A DNA stretch of 64,000 nt from Sternotherus odoratus (taxonomy: Eukaryota > Chordata > Testudines > Kinosternidae), in assembly GCA_032164245.1 (NCBI GenBank), contig JAVMKO010000003.1:64364390-64428389 (forward strand). Reading direction: 5' to 3'. Numbering within the stretch: position 1 is the first letter of the stretch; each line of letters begins with the position of its first letter. Of this stretch, positions 34,006 to 44,958 are shown one piece after another. Under the pieces are notes generated by a model that saw nothing but the letters and a program-made list of their open reading frames with translations, had not been told where the DNA came from and did not search any database. Made by a program: the position numbers and the translations under genes.

Positions 34006-36494
34006 TAGATATCAAAATACATCAGTTCAAAGTAAATATGTCTGTGTGAGCAAACAAAAGGGAAAAAACTTTCTAATTTGCTCCACCCACACATTTACAT
34101 TCCATATAGTGGAAAGTCCAGAACCATCTTTGACGATTCTTGAACGTTACTGCTTCAGTTTCTGTTACAAGCCTCTTGCAGATGAAGATGGTTTGGTGAT
34201 AAAGGCAGTGTGTTTTAATTCTTCTGTTTGGCAGCATACTTTCTTGTGTATAAATATTGGAGGTGCAGTTGTGGAAGCTGAAAGTTGATTGGAAACCATG
34301 GAGTGGAGGCTGAAAATGTTTTCAAGAATTTTTGTTTGAGTATGTTATTTTAAAGCTGGTGGTGGTGCTTAGAAAGATGCTTTGTCATCCTTACTATAAG
34401 TGATGTTTTGTATTTTAGTGCTTTATAATGTCAATGACAATAAAGTTAACTGAACATTTTCAAAATTCAAATGAATGGTTGGCTTGAGTTTTGGCTGGAC
34501 ATTGAGATAAGTTCTTCATTTAACTGAGTTGCCTGAAACATCCCTAATTACAGTAGCATCATGATAAGAACAGAACTTCTAATTCATGGGTTTCATTCTC
34601 AGGGCTGGTGCAAGCCCTAGGCGACCTAGGGCGGCACCTTTTTTAGAGGCCCCTGTGCGCTTCTGCGTATGTCTGCCGAAATGCCACCGAAACAGATGGG
34701 ACTGTGCGAGCAGCCACTGAAATACTTTTGAAGTGGATGGGGGCCATGCGATCTACCACCTTCTAGGGCAGCAAAGTAGACTACGCTGCTCATTCTACAA
34801 CAGATATAGCTGCGTAGACTGTTATCCCCACACAGAATCTGCATGCCCAAACCCGCGCTCTTTCTGGTTTCATTAGGGCTCTGTGTGGAAGAAAATGGTC
34901 TGTACATTTAAAGCCGAAAGTAGTCCCTGTTCTTTCTAGGACACATCAGCAGGGATAAATTAAAGAGGCTGTGGTTGGATCCAGAGTCAGCTTAGGTTTG
35001 GTTTTGGTTTGTGGTTCAGATTCAAGTCTGAATCAGGGCTCACTTTTGATTTGATAATAACAAAATCTCAAAACCTTTCTGACATCTTGGGCTGCTCTCT
35101 TATGGTAACTGCAAGACTTTGGCTACATTCAAACCAGAAAATACACCCTCGCCTTCCAAGAGCCAGGTTTGGATCTGAATCTATACTCTCCAGGTATGAA
35201 TTTCCAGTTCCTCTGCATAAATACACCTTAGTGTGTGCCTTGGTTTTTCATATGAATATCTTTTGTGCTTAGCAAATTATTAACTTCCATATTTATTTAC
35301 ATATTAAGGTGAGAAGAGTCCAGACTAGCTAGGTTCTTTTGGTTTGTTTCAATTCATATGTATATCATCTCTGTGTACCAGTAAATGTCATATTGGTGAA
35401 ACTGAAAAACCCCCATGATGTATCAAGATGGCTTATTACTGACTCATATGGTCACAGCCCTCCAGCCATTCAGTACCTAATAAAAGTATTAACACCTAAT
35501 AAAGAGGCTCACTGGAGCTCTGAAGCTAGTGATTGCTTTTTAATTACATATTTCTTTTGATTTAATAAGGTAGTAAATATTTTCTTCATCTCGCTTTAAA
35601 GCAAATATGCATCCCATGTAGTCATCGACTTTAAAATGTTTTTATTTATATCCCTCACATAACCATCACCATATTTACCCTGGGTCACATCAAGCCCCGT
35701 GTTAACCAAAATAATGCAAAAAGTGATCCTCACCCAGTTCAGCTATTTTATAAGCTGCAAAAAGAACCTTTAAAAATTAAGACACTCACATAAGTCATTC
35801 CTTGGTGTGAATATATTACTGAGTCAGAACCACCTTCACCTCAGTCAGAGCATATGTGCATTGGTGCCTGCTCATCTCTGTGGTGTGCTCCAGAGTGCCA
35901 TGCTGTAGGTTTTTCATAGGAGCATGGGATTGCGCCTAAAGCAGATACTATATGATGGAATATTTTCCACCTGGGATCTATTCTGGGATCAGCTGCTGAC
36001 CTGCTGTATAACTTTGAGTATGTCTCTTATCCACGCTGTGTTTCAGTTCGCAGATAAACATATTAGATAATGCTTTCTGGGCTCCATCTATCTGCCAAGG
36101 CTGTTGTGAGCAGAGCTGGGCAAAATTTTGTGTCTAGAACTTTTTTTTTTTAAATGCAGATTGGGGTCAACTGAAACAGTTTGTGAAATCAGGTCAGTTT
36201 TGGTTGAAATGGAAAAAAAATCTGAAATGTCAAAATGGCTTGTTATATTATCAAATGGAACTATTTCAGATTAGGGGGAGGGGTTTAGAATCACAAGGGG
36301 GTTTAGGTGCTATTTGGAAAACAAAGGAGGAGGTGGTGGTCCCATCCTTGTTGTCCTTCTCTTACCCCAGAAAGAGAGAGTATGAATCATTCTATAGCCT
36401 TGTGGGTAGGATCCTGAGAGGTGGGATCCTTGCTCCACTGAATTGTTAAGTATTTACATAATATAACAACTTAAACAGGAGAGCTTGAGACAGA
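34006..36494. other. No gene seen; unclassified old repeats
   Basis: AGGGCTGGTGCAAGCCCTAG at about 34,602 begins a GC-rich stretch to about 34,910 that may be a decayed transposon. About 34,985-35,220 shares GGATCTGAAT-type words with 4,170-4,310 and 40,600-40,710. About 36,112-36,280 matches the A/T-rich family. No coding evidence. Confidence 0.4.
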
Positions 36495-36640
36495 TATAGT
36501 CTAGTGATTAATATGCTTTTGGGGCAAGCTGGGAGTTCAAGTCCCTGCTCTGAATCAGGCAGAGTGGGGATTTGAACCTGACTGTCCCACATCCTGCACA
36601 AATAATTTCACCATTGGAATACAGGCTATAAGGGCAGTGG
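36495..36640. repeat. Foldback of two tRNA-like SINE heads
   Basis: The left half has GTCTAGTGATTAATATGC and a B-box-like GAGTTCAAGTCCC. The right half has the complement, GGGGATTTGAACCTG, and ends CCATTGGAATACAGGCTATA. The halves meet around GCTCTGAATCAGGCAGAGT. Two promoter-like tRNA heads therefore point towards each other. Confidence 0.6.
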
Positions 36641-37010
36641 TGGCACCTGTTCCTCTGCATTTTATTGCTTGACAGGGCTGACTTGGCTGCAGCACTTAAA
36701 TCCTGGACAACGCTCACAGCTGAGAATCCCAAGTTAGCCGAGAGTTCAGTGTCTAACTCCCTTTGAGGGACAGTGCTTAGGCCTCAGCCTTTCCTTGGCA
36801 TCTTTTATTAGCTATCTTAGGCAGCACCCCACTTATCTTGCTGGTCTTTGTGAATCCCATTCTTAGGTGTCCAAGTGCCCCAATGGATTGCATAGGGAGC
36901 CGGGTGCCTAACTTGGGGCTACAGATTCCACTGGGCAGCAAAGCGCCTAAAGTTGAGCATTGTAATGCTGAGCCTATGTCCTCATTGTGGATCTAGCCCC
37001 AAGCCTTTAA

Positions 37011-37196
37011 GGGTATGTCTACACTGCAAAGGAAACCTGTGGCACCAAGTCTCAGAACCTGGGTCAACTGACTCAGGCTTGTGGGACTCAGGCAGCAGGG
37101 CTAAAAACAGAAGTGTGGATGTTCCCCCTTTGTAAAGTTTCAGAGCCTAGGCTGCAGCCTAAGCCCAAATGCCTCTTAGTGCAGTGTAGATGTGCT
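37011..37196. mobile_element. Harbinger-type MITE, GGGTATGTCTACAC family
   Basis: Left end GGGTATGTCTACACTGCAA follows TAA (37,008-37,010). Right end GTGCAGTGTAGATGTGCTC is its inverted partner. About 186 bp, with AGCCTAGGCTGCAGCCT inside. The right-hand target copy is not conserved. Confidence 0.7.
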
Positions 37197-39418
37197 CTAC
37201 GTCTTCAGAGTCGTATATTAGTGCAACACATTCTTATCTGAGTCCTTGTTAGAGCCACCGTTCTACCGATGCTTGGCCAGTTAGAGCAAAAGGAAAGATA
37301 ATGGGCCTGATAGTCCACTCCATCACTCCAGTTTTACACCAGTCTAATTAATGCTTGAGGCTGCAGGACTTTGGCTGTGCCAGAGGGAAGTTTGTCTGAG
37401 CGAACTTCTGTCACTGAGCAAGATAAAGCAAAACGGCGAGAAAACTCATCCAGGTGGCCTTATTACCTGTAGTTAAAAAAAAAACAGAGGTGCACAGACA
37501 GACACAGATGGGAGATTGAAGCTTTAATAATAACCATTGGGAATTAATAAATACCTTGCACTTATGTAGTGCCTTTCATCTGAGGAGCTCAAAACACTTT
37601 ACAAACTTAAAACTGTTGATTAGCTTCACCAACCATTCACTTATTACTGAGGATAACCCATATCAGAAATGCACAGAGTGAAGGTAAGCTATGCAGCTTC
37701 CAGGCTCCAGCTAATGCAGCTGTGAGCTAAACATCTTTCTGGAGCTCCTTTCCCTGCAACCTCATTCACCTGAAATAGGACCTGTGAAAGGCCCCTCTCT
37801 GTGCCCCTGATAGAACCTGAGGTAGCACTCTGCTCTGTCCTTCGGCTGCCTCAGAAATGTTAACACAGGGGTTGAATATCTTCTCTGAATTAGATGGTGA
37901 TTGATAAATTCTCTAGGCAGGTCCTCTGCTGGTGTAATTTGGCAAAGCTCAACTGATGTCCATGCTGATCTGCACGAGATGAGGATCTGCCCAATGCGTG
38001 TTTTCATGTGTGTTTTGTACAGCACTGTGCTGGCATTCAACCAGTAATGAAGTTAGTGAATCAAATGCAAGACTGGTGTAACTCTGTTGACTAACCGGGG
38101 AGTTACATGAAACATGAATTTGGCTCAGTGTTCCTTTGGCTGATGTAGAAATCACGGTCCTCTAAATGGTGTGTTTTCTGTTTGTTCTTTTGTCAATATC
38201 TGGATGTAACATATGGAGGAATTTCTGAAAGCTTTCTTTTTAGTGATGTTGTTTTCCACTTTTTGAACTGCCAGTGTACCATGAGAAATCTGCTCACTGA
38301 AATGACTGAAAAGGCAAGATATACAGCAGAAATGGTATGGTCTGGTGCAATAAATTACAGGTTTCCTTTTCATGTATAGCACTAGAGGCGGCACTGATGC
38401 AATTAGCTACAGCTGGTTACAGAAAGAAAACATGCATCTGGGGATGGATCAGACTAGAGGGAACCAACTTGTATTTTTCTGGAATTTATCACTTTAAAAG
38501 GGGGGGAGGGGATGGGGAAAGAACTGCAATTTTCATTCCTGGGTACAACAAACTTTAATAACCTTTATATCCTCTTTTGAAACACTGAAGCTGCTAAACC
38601 AGCTTAACCTAATAAACACTTTTACTTTATTACAGAGCAATTAGCAAATACAGTCAGGTTACAGCAGCTGTTCTGATGGAAGAATCTGGAAGGGTCATTT
38701 TCTGGAATAAAGAATTTGAAAGGGTGACTTGCTGGAATAATGAACCGAAGTGTACAATATGCCCAATTCCTATCTCTAGGCTTAAAGTGTCCCATTCAAT
38801 TTTCTGTAGTAACAAAGGCTCTGGATCTAATTTGCCCAGAAGCTTTTGTTCCCAGCTGTTCGGTGCATATTTATTCCCAGCGATCATGCAGGGGTGTTTC
38901 CAGTAACACAGCAGTAGAAGGGTTAGTTCTGTGGACAGAAGGTGCATATGGTAGAAGCATGGCTTAAGCCGGGATTCCCAGATCCTGGTCGTGGCAGTGA
39001 GGCACACCTCCTTCCACATGCCCTTTTCAGCAGCTTATCCTATCTTTGCTTTTTTCACCTTGCCCTCCACCTTCACCTCACACACCAATTTTTCACTATC
39101 TTCTTTGATTAGATTTGCGGGGGGGGGGGGAGGTTATTTGCTCCCTCTGAACCCAATACTTTTTCCAGAGACAGCAATATTTCCCACAAAAACTGGACCT
39201 TTCGGGGGGGGTTTTCAATTAACTTTTGATTAAAACTAATTTTTAAAATATTAACTTGCTGAGTCTCCTTTTTCTTATATTTCTGTTTCTCTGATTTACA
39301 CAAGAATACTTCTGGGCAATTTTCAGTGGTGATTTTTCCCTTCTGTCTAATGTTCTATGCTTTTCTCGCTCTGGTCCTTTCTCTGTGATGTACACCAGCC
39401 ACAGAGCTGACACAATCA
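37197..39418. other. No gene seen
   Basis: About 37,555-37,615 (CTTGCACTTATGTAGTGCC to CACTTTACAAAC) resembles a MIR/CORE-SINE 3' region on the opposite strand. The G run at 39,119-39,131 is low complexity. Nothing coding. Confidence 0.45.
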
Positions 39419-39600
39419 GAGACACAAGGTGGGTAGGGTTATATCTTTTATTGGACCAATGTCTGTTGGTGGAAGAGATAAAGTGTCCAGCTTCACAGAG
39501 CTCTTCTTCATGCCTGGGAAAGGTAATGAGAGTTTCCACACTGAATATAAGGTGGGATAGATTGTTAAGCATTTTTAAGAGAGAAGTCAGACACATAGCA
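39419..39600 (-). mobile_element. PLE-type terminal fragment (second subfamily)
   Basis: ACAAGGTGGGTAGGGTTATA, CTTTTATTGGACCAATGTC and CACAGAGCTCTTCTTCATGC are the inverse of the terminal region seen at 54,797-54,945. On the minus strand ATGAAGAAGAGCTCTGTGAA occupies the place of the hammerhead-like core. Degraded and without coding sequence. Confidence 0.6.
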
Positions 39601-40044
39601 GGCTACTGTCTTCTGCTACTCCTTGCAAGAGATTGCAAACAGAACTTATTCCCATGTACTGGATGCTTTCCCCAGGCCCTAAGTAAATCTGAGCCTGTGA
39701 CAACATCCATATTTCTTCCCCCATGGGAGTATGACAACCCATATTCCTCCATGAAGCATGCCAGGTATAATGGCTGTGCAGCATTCTGTACTAACCAGAT
39801 CATCTCTTCCACTTCTGGAGAGGTGACTGGTCTAGTGGCTCTAGGGAAGAGGCATGTATGAAAATGGGAGTGTTACTTCCACAGTATTGACCTCTTTTAC
39901 TTCAATCCGCTGGAAACCCTCGTATGGGTGTTTTTAGGGAATTGGGCTTCACAAAGAGGGAAAAGGCAGGTTGCTCTCCATGATATCCATCTAATAAAAT
40001 CAGCTGTTTTCATACTTTTTTTTTTATCATCTTGGACCGAAATA

Positions 40045-40539
40045 CAGTGAAACCTCCATTTAATGGACTAATTCAGGCGAGGGGGTGTCTGTTAAATGAA
40101 AAAGTCCGTTATTTAATAATAATTAAAAAAACGAGCTGTCAGAGCAGCAGCCCGACCGCCACAGGGTCGGGGCGGCAGCTCCGCAGCCCGCCCGCTGCCG
40201 GGACCCGGGTGGCAGCCGGGAGCCATCAGCCAGCCCACCCAGGACTTGGGCGGGACCGGCAGCCAGCCAGCCCGCCCACTGGCGGGACTCAGGCGGGACC
40301 CGGGATTTGGCAGCCAGCCCGCCCACTGGCGGGACTCGGCCGGGACCCGGCAGCCCGCCCGCTAGCGGGACCCGGGCGGGAGCCGGCAGCCAGCCCGCCA
40401 ACCAGCCCTCCTGCTACCGTGGCCCGGGCGGCAGCCGGGAGCAGGCAGCCAGCCCACGAGAAATGGATTTGGGATGCATCAGACTTGCTCAGAAATTTTG
40501 TCCGTTGCATCCGAAGTCCGTTAAATCGAGGTTTTACTG
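40045..40539. mobile_element. Tc1/mariner (pogo-type) MITE with GC-rich minisatellite
   Basis: Ends CAGTGAAACCTCCATTTAAT and TTAAATCGAGGTTTTACTG are inverted and flanked by TA (40,043-40,044 and 40,540-40,541), the Tc1/mariner target. The subterminal GTCCGTTAxxT is also mirrored. The middle (about 40,160-40,450) is a CpG-rich tandem array of units like CAGCCAGCCCGCCCACTGGC with GGGACCCGGG. Long Pro/Gly/Ala-rich frames on both strands come from this array. No transposase. Confidence 0.85.
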
Positions 40540-40541
40540 TA

Positions 40542-42400
40542 TCACCATAAGAGCTATTTTTAGGCATTTGGCGCGCCATCCAATTTGAACTGGAAAACAG
40601 ACCCCTTCTAGTCTGAAGTCTGGACTGGATTCATAATCATGCATGGATCTTGGGAATTTGGATCTGAAATTAAAAAGGGATCAGATCCAAGGTTCCAGCC
40701 TTTCACCCATTCGTAATTATAAAAATAAGTAAGAAAAGTCAACAGTCCAGCTGCAGATCAGAAAGGCATTAGCAGAAATGTTTCCTGATTTCTTCACTTG
40801 CTCTTATTTTTAAAGTTGTGTTTAAAAGTAAAATGCCACTTCTTAGACTTCCTCCCTTGTTGCCTGCTTTAATGTTCCATCAAAACAAAGAAACCAACTG
40901 TTCACACATTAGACATATGTTAGCTTTGGGGGAAAAGCAAAGCAAATCAATATTACATGTTTTGGAAAAGGAAAGGAGCCAGGATGTGTGCCCAGACAAC
41001 AAATTTCTATAATCTCCAAACCTATAATTTACTTCAGAAATGCTTGGTTACCTTGAAGAGGAGAGAGATCTTCCCAGCTTGCCAGGATAATGAATGATTC
41101 AGGTGTGAATGGAAACACTTGAAGGGAAACATAAAGATCTAAGAAAAGTTTCATAATTGTCAAGTTAAACAATGTCTCCCATGTGAATCCCCCTTGCTTC
41201 TGACACCCTTCTACGGTGACCCACGCACAAGCCTACAGAATGCCAAAAAGGACGGAGTTGAGGCATTTCAATAGCCCTCTCAGTTCTATGGTTTTAAACC
41301 AACTTAAAGAAGCCTTAAACCACAGGGAAAGGGTGAAAGCAAAGGCTAAGGAAGCTGCCAATTTCCATCTAGTTACTTACAAGAACTTTCTGCAGCGTTC
41401 TTAATAAAAATGCTTTGGAAAATGGGAAGAACAACCTGTGCTCATATATTTATACACGATGCTGAATACAGAAGATGTCCAGAACACATTTTAGCTAAAG
41501 AACAGTGGCTGCTTATGCTGCTCACGAACGGAATATTTCATGTCAACTGCTCCCTAAGGAACGCTGGCAAGGATTGTTTTCGTCAGCATTTGCTTAGGAA
41601 AAAATGTTTACAAATCCCACCAATAATAAGAGACTGGAAATTGGTTCAAGTGGGTCCTTTGGATAAAGTGGGAATAAAGCAAGTCTTTCTATATTGGAAC
41701 AACACTGCCTGCTTATGCACTCCAGGATTATGTTACCTTATACAGGAATCAGAGGAGGATAAAGAGCAGAATCCCCTATGAAGTCCACTATAAAGTCCAC
41801 CATGCAAATCTGATGTACTTGTTTAGAGTTTAGTTGCGACTGTACTAGATGCTATAGGAAAAAATGTAGATTGATACCAGCATCTGCCCAGGGAGCTGTC
41901 CCCACAGTCAGCTGATATGGGGTATGTTTGTGGTGGAAGGGAAGGGAGACAGTACTAGCCAGTAGTGCCCAAATGGTTGACCGTGCTAACAGTAAATGTG
42001 GTGCCATGAAAAAGGCTATGCAGTGCATTGTCCAGAGCTTGTTTCTGAGGCTTCTGCTGATAGAGGTCCTGTGGAAGTTAAAACACCACAAGATTTACCT
42101 GGTGTTTGTACTCTACACCTCCCAGTGCCAGCTTTTTTAGTCCATACTGTGTGGAAATGGGCCTGCCACTGATGCATGATGACAAACACAAATTGAGGGT
42201 TGTAACTAGATTTTTCTAACCTAGTCTGATCAAAAGAAGCATAGGCCTGAAATAGCCAGGGTACTCCTAGTGAAGTGTGAGGTGCATTGGCAGAACAATG
42301 TGTGAAGGTATCCCATTGCCTTATTCATTAGGCCTTCTTCAATACAATGCCAGATGACCCCTCCCTTCCTTGAGCACAGAATTTGCTCCCAAATTTTATC
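40542..42400. other. No supportable gene
   Basis: Two consecutive plus-strand frames (41,216-41,404 and 41,410-41,781) are the longest in unrepeated sequence. Their translations show no family I recognise, and no splice sites or promoter are evident. Left uncalled. Confidence 0.45.
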
Positions 42401-42513
<113 letters not shown>

Positions 42514-42689
42514 GAAGGGGCTGCTTGCTCAGTAAGATGATCACAACTTGGCCCTCCCTGAGTTGATTGTTTCAGTCAAAGATTTAAATAATTACCACAT
42601 GCAAATATGTGAGAAAAGCATACCTTCACTGTAGCTTGCATACCTATATGCACCACTGGAATATCCCAACATGGTACAGAAACGGTCGG

Positions 42690-43100
42690 ATTGCCCAGTG
42701 ATTACAGCACTAGCCTGGGATGCTGGAGATGAGGATTCAATTCCCTGTTCTGCCACTGACTTTCTGTGTGTGATCTTTGGTAAGTCACTTAGCACCAGAT
42801 TTTCAAAGGTATTTAGGCACCTAGTGATACAGATAACATCTGGGGAAGGGTGGGAGAGTTTCAAAAGCAACTAATCAATGGAAGTTAGGCATCTAGACAC
42901 TTTTGAAAATCTGACTTTATGCCTGTCTGAATTTTTAGGTGCCTATATACCTTTACAAATCTGGCACTGAGTATCTCTGTGGCTCAGTTCCTCATCTGTA
43001 AAATGGGGATAGTAATACTTACTTGTTTCCCAGGGGTGTTGTGAGGATACATATATTAAAGATTTTGAGGTGCTCAGATACCATGGTAGTGGGAGTCATA
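42690..43100 (+). mobile_element. CORE-SINE (MIR-like), interrupted
   Basis: tRNA-like head with B-box GATTCAATTCC at about 42,734-42,744, then TTCTGCCACTGACTTTCTGTG and GATCTTTGGTAAGTCACTT. The core resumes at TATCTCTGTGGCTCAGTTCC, TCATCTGTAAAATGGGGATA and GTGTTGTGAGGATA, ending GAGGTGCTCAGATACCATGG. RNA polymerase III would have driven the source gene. The gap is filled by the palindrome at 42,791-42,968. Confidence 0.85.
42791..42968. mobile_element. Palindromic element nested in the SINE core
   Basis: The ends AGCACCAGATTTTCAAAGG and CTTTACAAATCTGGCACT are inverted, each followed inward by GTATTTAGGCACCTA or its complement. It splits a MIR-type core exactly between GTAAGTCACTT and TATCTCTGTGGC. 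The same family is recognisable around 9,655-9,690 and 10,058-10,190. Its superfamily is unclear. Confidence 0.7.
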
Positions 43101-43534
43101 TGAATACATAAGGCCTCCTCTACAGTACATGGTTAGGTTGACACAAGGGAGCTTACATTGACCTAGCTGTGGAAGTATGTTTGCTTAAATTTGGCTCCTG
43201 CTGACATAAGTGTGACTTAATAATACCACCTTCCCAAGCACCATAGATTCAGGGTCAATGTAGGTAGGTTAACACTACAATAGTATAGACCCTGTGTTAT
43301 TTGTGTTGACTATTGCTGGAGCTGTCCCACAATGATGCACCTCGACCACTGTGGTCACCGTTGTAAACACCACTGCCCAGGGGAGTCAGGTAGCTAGGAA
43401 ACTGCCCTTCCCTTTAAAACCCCATGAATTTTTGAAATTCCTTTTCCTGGTTGCATGGTGTGGCAAGCAGCTCTCCAACATAGTGTAACTGCCCAGCTGA
43501 CCAGGCAGGCTACATGCTGCACATGTACCACTCT

Positions 43535-44330
43535 TGGAGTACACAGGAGGGGTTGGCTATCCTAGGCTTGTGGGGAGAAGAGGTTGTGCAGGCACAGCTC
43601 AGATCTAGCGGATAGAAATTTCAACATCTATGAGCAGATTGCTCAGGGCATGCAGGAGAAGGGCTACAACAGGGACCAGCAGCAGTGCCATGAGATAGCC
43701 AAGGAACTGCAGCAAGTGTATCGGGAGGCCAACAATTGATCTGGTGTGGAGCCGCAGACCTGCCACTTTTACTAAGCGCTGCATGTCATCCTCAGCGGAG
43801 ACCTCACCACCACCCCAGATACTTCCAAGAAGCCCAAGTCACTGGACCCTGCCATGAACAGCAAGGAAGAGGAGTATGAGGGACAGGTGACCGAGGGTCA
43901 AGGGGAGTGAGTTCAGCATCTTACCTTTTAATTTCCTTCATGAATACACTGACAATGGTACCTGTGTGTCGTGTATCTGCAGCTACTGCCATTGTGGCCT
44001 TCAGGGTCTTCCCCCCTCCACACCTGCCGAGACAGATAAGAAGGAGAAAGAAGAGGCCTCGGATGACATGTTCCAGTAGATCCTGCAATGAGAATGAACA
44101 CAGGTCCTGGAGGATCACCCTTGCAGACATCATGGACAAAGGCAGAGTGCAGATGAGAAAGGTACAGGACATGCTTGCACTTCTCAGGCAGCAAACAGAG
44201 ATGCTGCAGACTCCTTCAGGTTCAACAGCCCCATGCTTGCCTCCCTCTGTACCCCATGAGAACTCTATCAGGACCTCCCTATATCTCTCCTCAACATTCA
44301 ACATGGCATGAGGGGCTGTTGCACTACCCC
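43535..44330 (+). pseudogene. Harbinger Myb/SANT-like accessory protein, broken
   Basis: The reading starts at WSTQEGLAILGLWGEEVVQA (43,535), with the first tryptophan of a trihelix/Myb-like fold. After a frame change it continues RNFNIYEQIAQGMQEKGYNR, then DQQQCHEIAKELQQVYREAN, a stop, SGVEPQTCHFY, a stop, and ALHVILSGDLTTTPD. Further on another frame gives QIRRRKKRPR, a basic and possibly nuclear-import stretch, and a helical coiled-coil-like tail (DIMDKGRVQMRKVQDMLALL). In this superfamily the protein binds the element ends and helps import the transposase; that role is from the family. Several stops and frameshifts make this copy nonfunctional. Confidence 0.8.
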
Positions 44331-44479
44331 CTGCCACTCCAGCCAGGGAGACCTTATAGACAATCTCAGCTTCTCATACACCAACCGTGTCTTTCACAGG
44401 TTAGTGGGTGTGTACCTGAAATGGAAATGACTGTTATGTACCCTTCATAAATTCTGTTCACTTATTTTATTGTTCTAAA

Positions 44480-44508
44480 TGTGTGTGTGGGGGGGGGGGG
44501 AGGGGGGT
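44480..44508. repeat. TG then poly-G run
   Basis: A TGTGTGTG stretch followed by G runs, inside the Harbinger element. Confidence 0.9.
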
Positions 44509-44958
44509 ATTTGCCTGGTGCATGTTACAGAATAAAATTCTATATTTTTTTAGGAACATAATTAGTCTTTATTAGTTAACAACATATGCTGGCTGGTGAT
44601 GAGCAGGTCTGACAGCCACAGAACACGTAACATCATTCACTAACAATATTAATAGGTGTATTGGCTGTATTTTGGGAAATTGGCCCCATGCTCCCAGTCA
44701 CCCTGGCACAACTTGCTTCAGTCCCATCAGGCACTGCAAAAACTTCCCAGAAGACCCTGTGCTAGATGGCAGTGAGTTGTACAGTGGGATACTTACCCAC
44801 AGGGGTAAGTATACAATACAATAATACAAGCACTTCTGGTGAGGATATGCACTACCAAGGAGCCAAGTGTGTACCCACATAAGAGATTTAATAACTGTGG
44901 TGGCTGTATGCCAATATAAATTAGATTGACATAATTTTATAGTGCAGACATGGCCTAA

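Larger units (their letters stand above)
43112..44955. mobile_element. PIF/Harbinger element with decayed Myb-like gene
   Basis: 1,844 bp, ends GGCCTCCTCTACAGTACATG and ATAGTGCAGACATGGCC, flanked by TAA at 43,109-43,111 and 44,956-44,958. The inner edges (GGTTAGGTTGACA and TTAGATTGACATAATTTTAT) match the 9.69-kb MITE. It holds a broken Myb/SANT-like gene but no recognisable DDE transposase. PIF/Harbinger elements normally carry both, so this copy appears to have lost the transposase half. Confidence 0.85.

Noticed and set aside
40032..40588. Long Pro/Gly/Ala-rich frames on both strands
   Set aside because: They follow the GC-rich array inside a MITE, on both strands and in several frames at once.
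41216..41781. Two adjacent plus-strand frames of 62 and 123 codons
   Set aside because: No recognisable domain, no promoter or splice evidence, and length within chance for AT-rich DNA. A protein-level search against other turtles would settle it.
43907..44450. Overlapping frames on both strands as host genes
   Set aside because: The plus-strand reading is the tail of a Harbinger Myb-like pseudogene; the others are its shadows.
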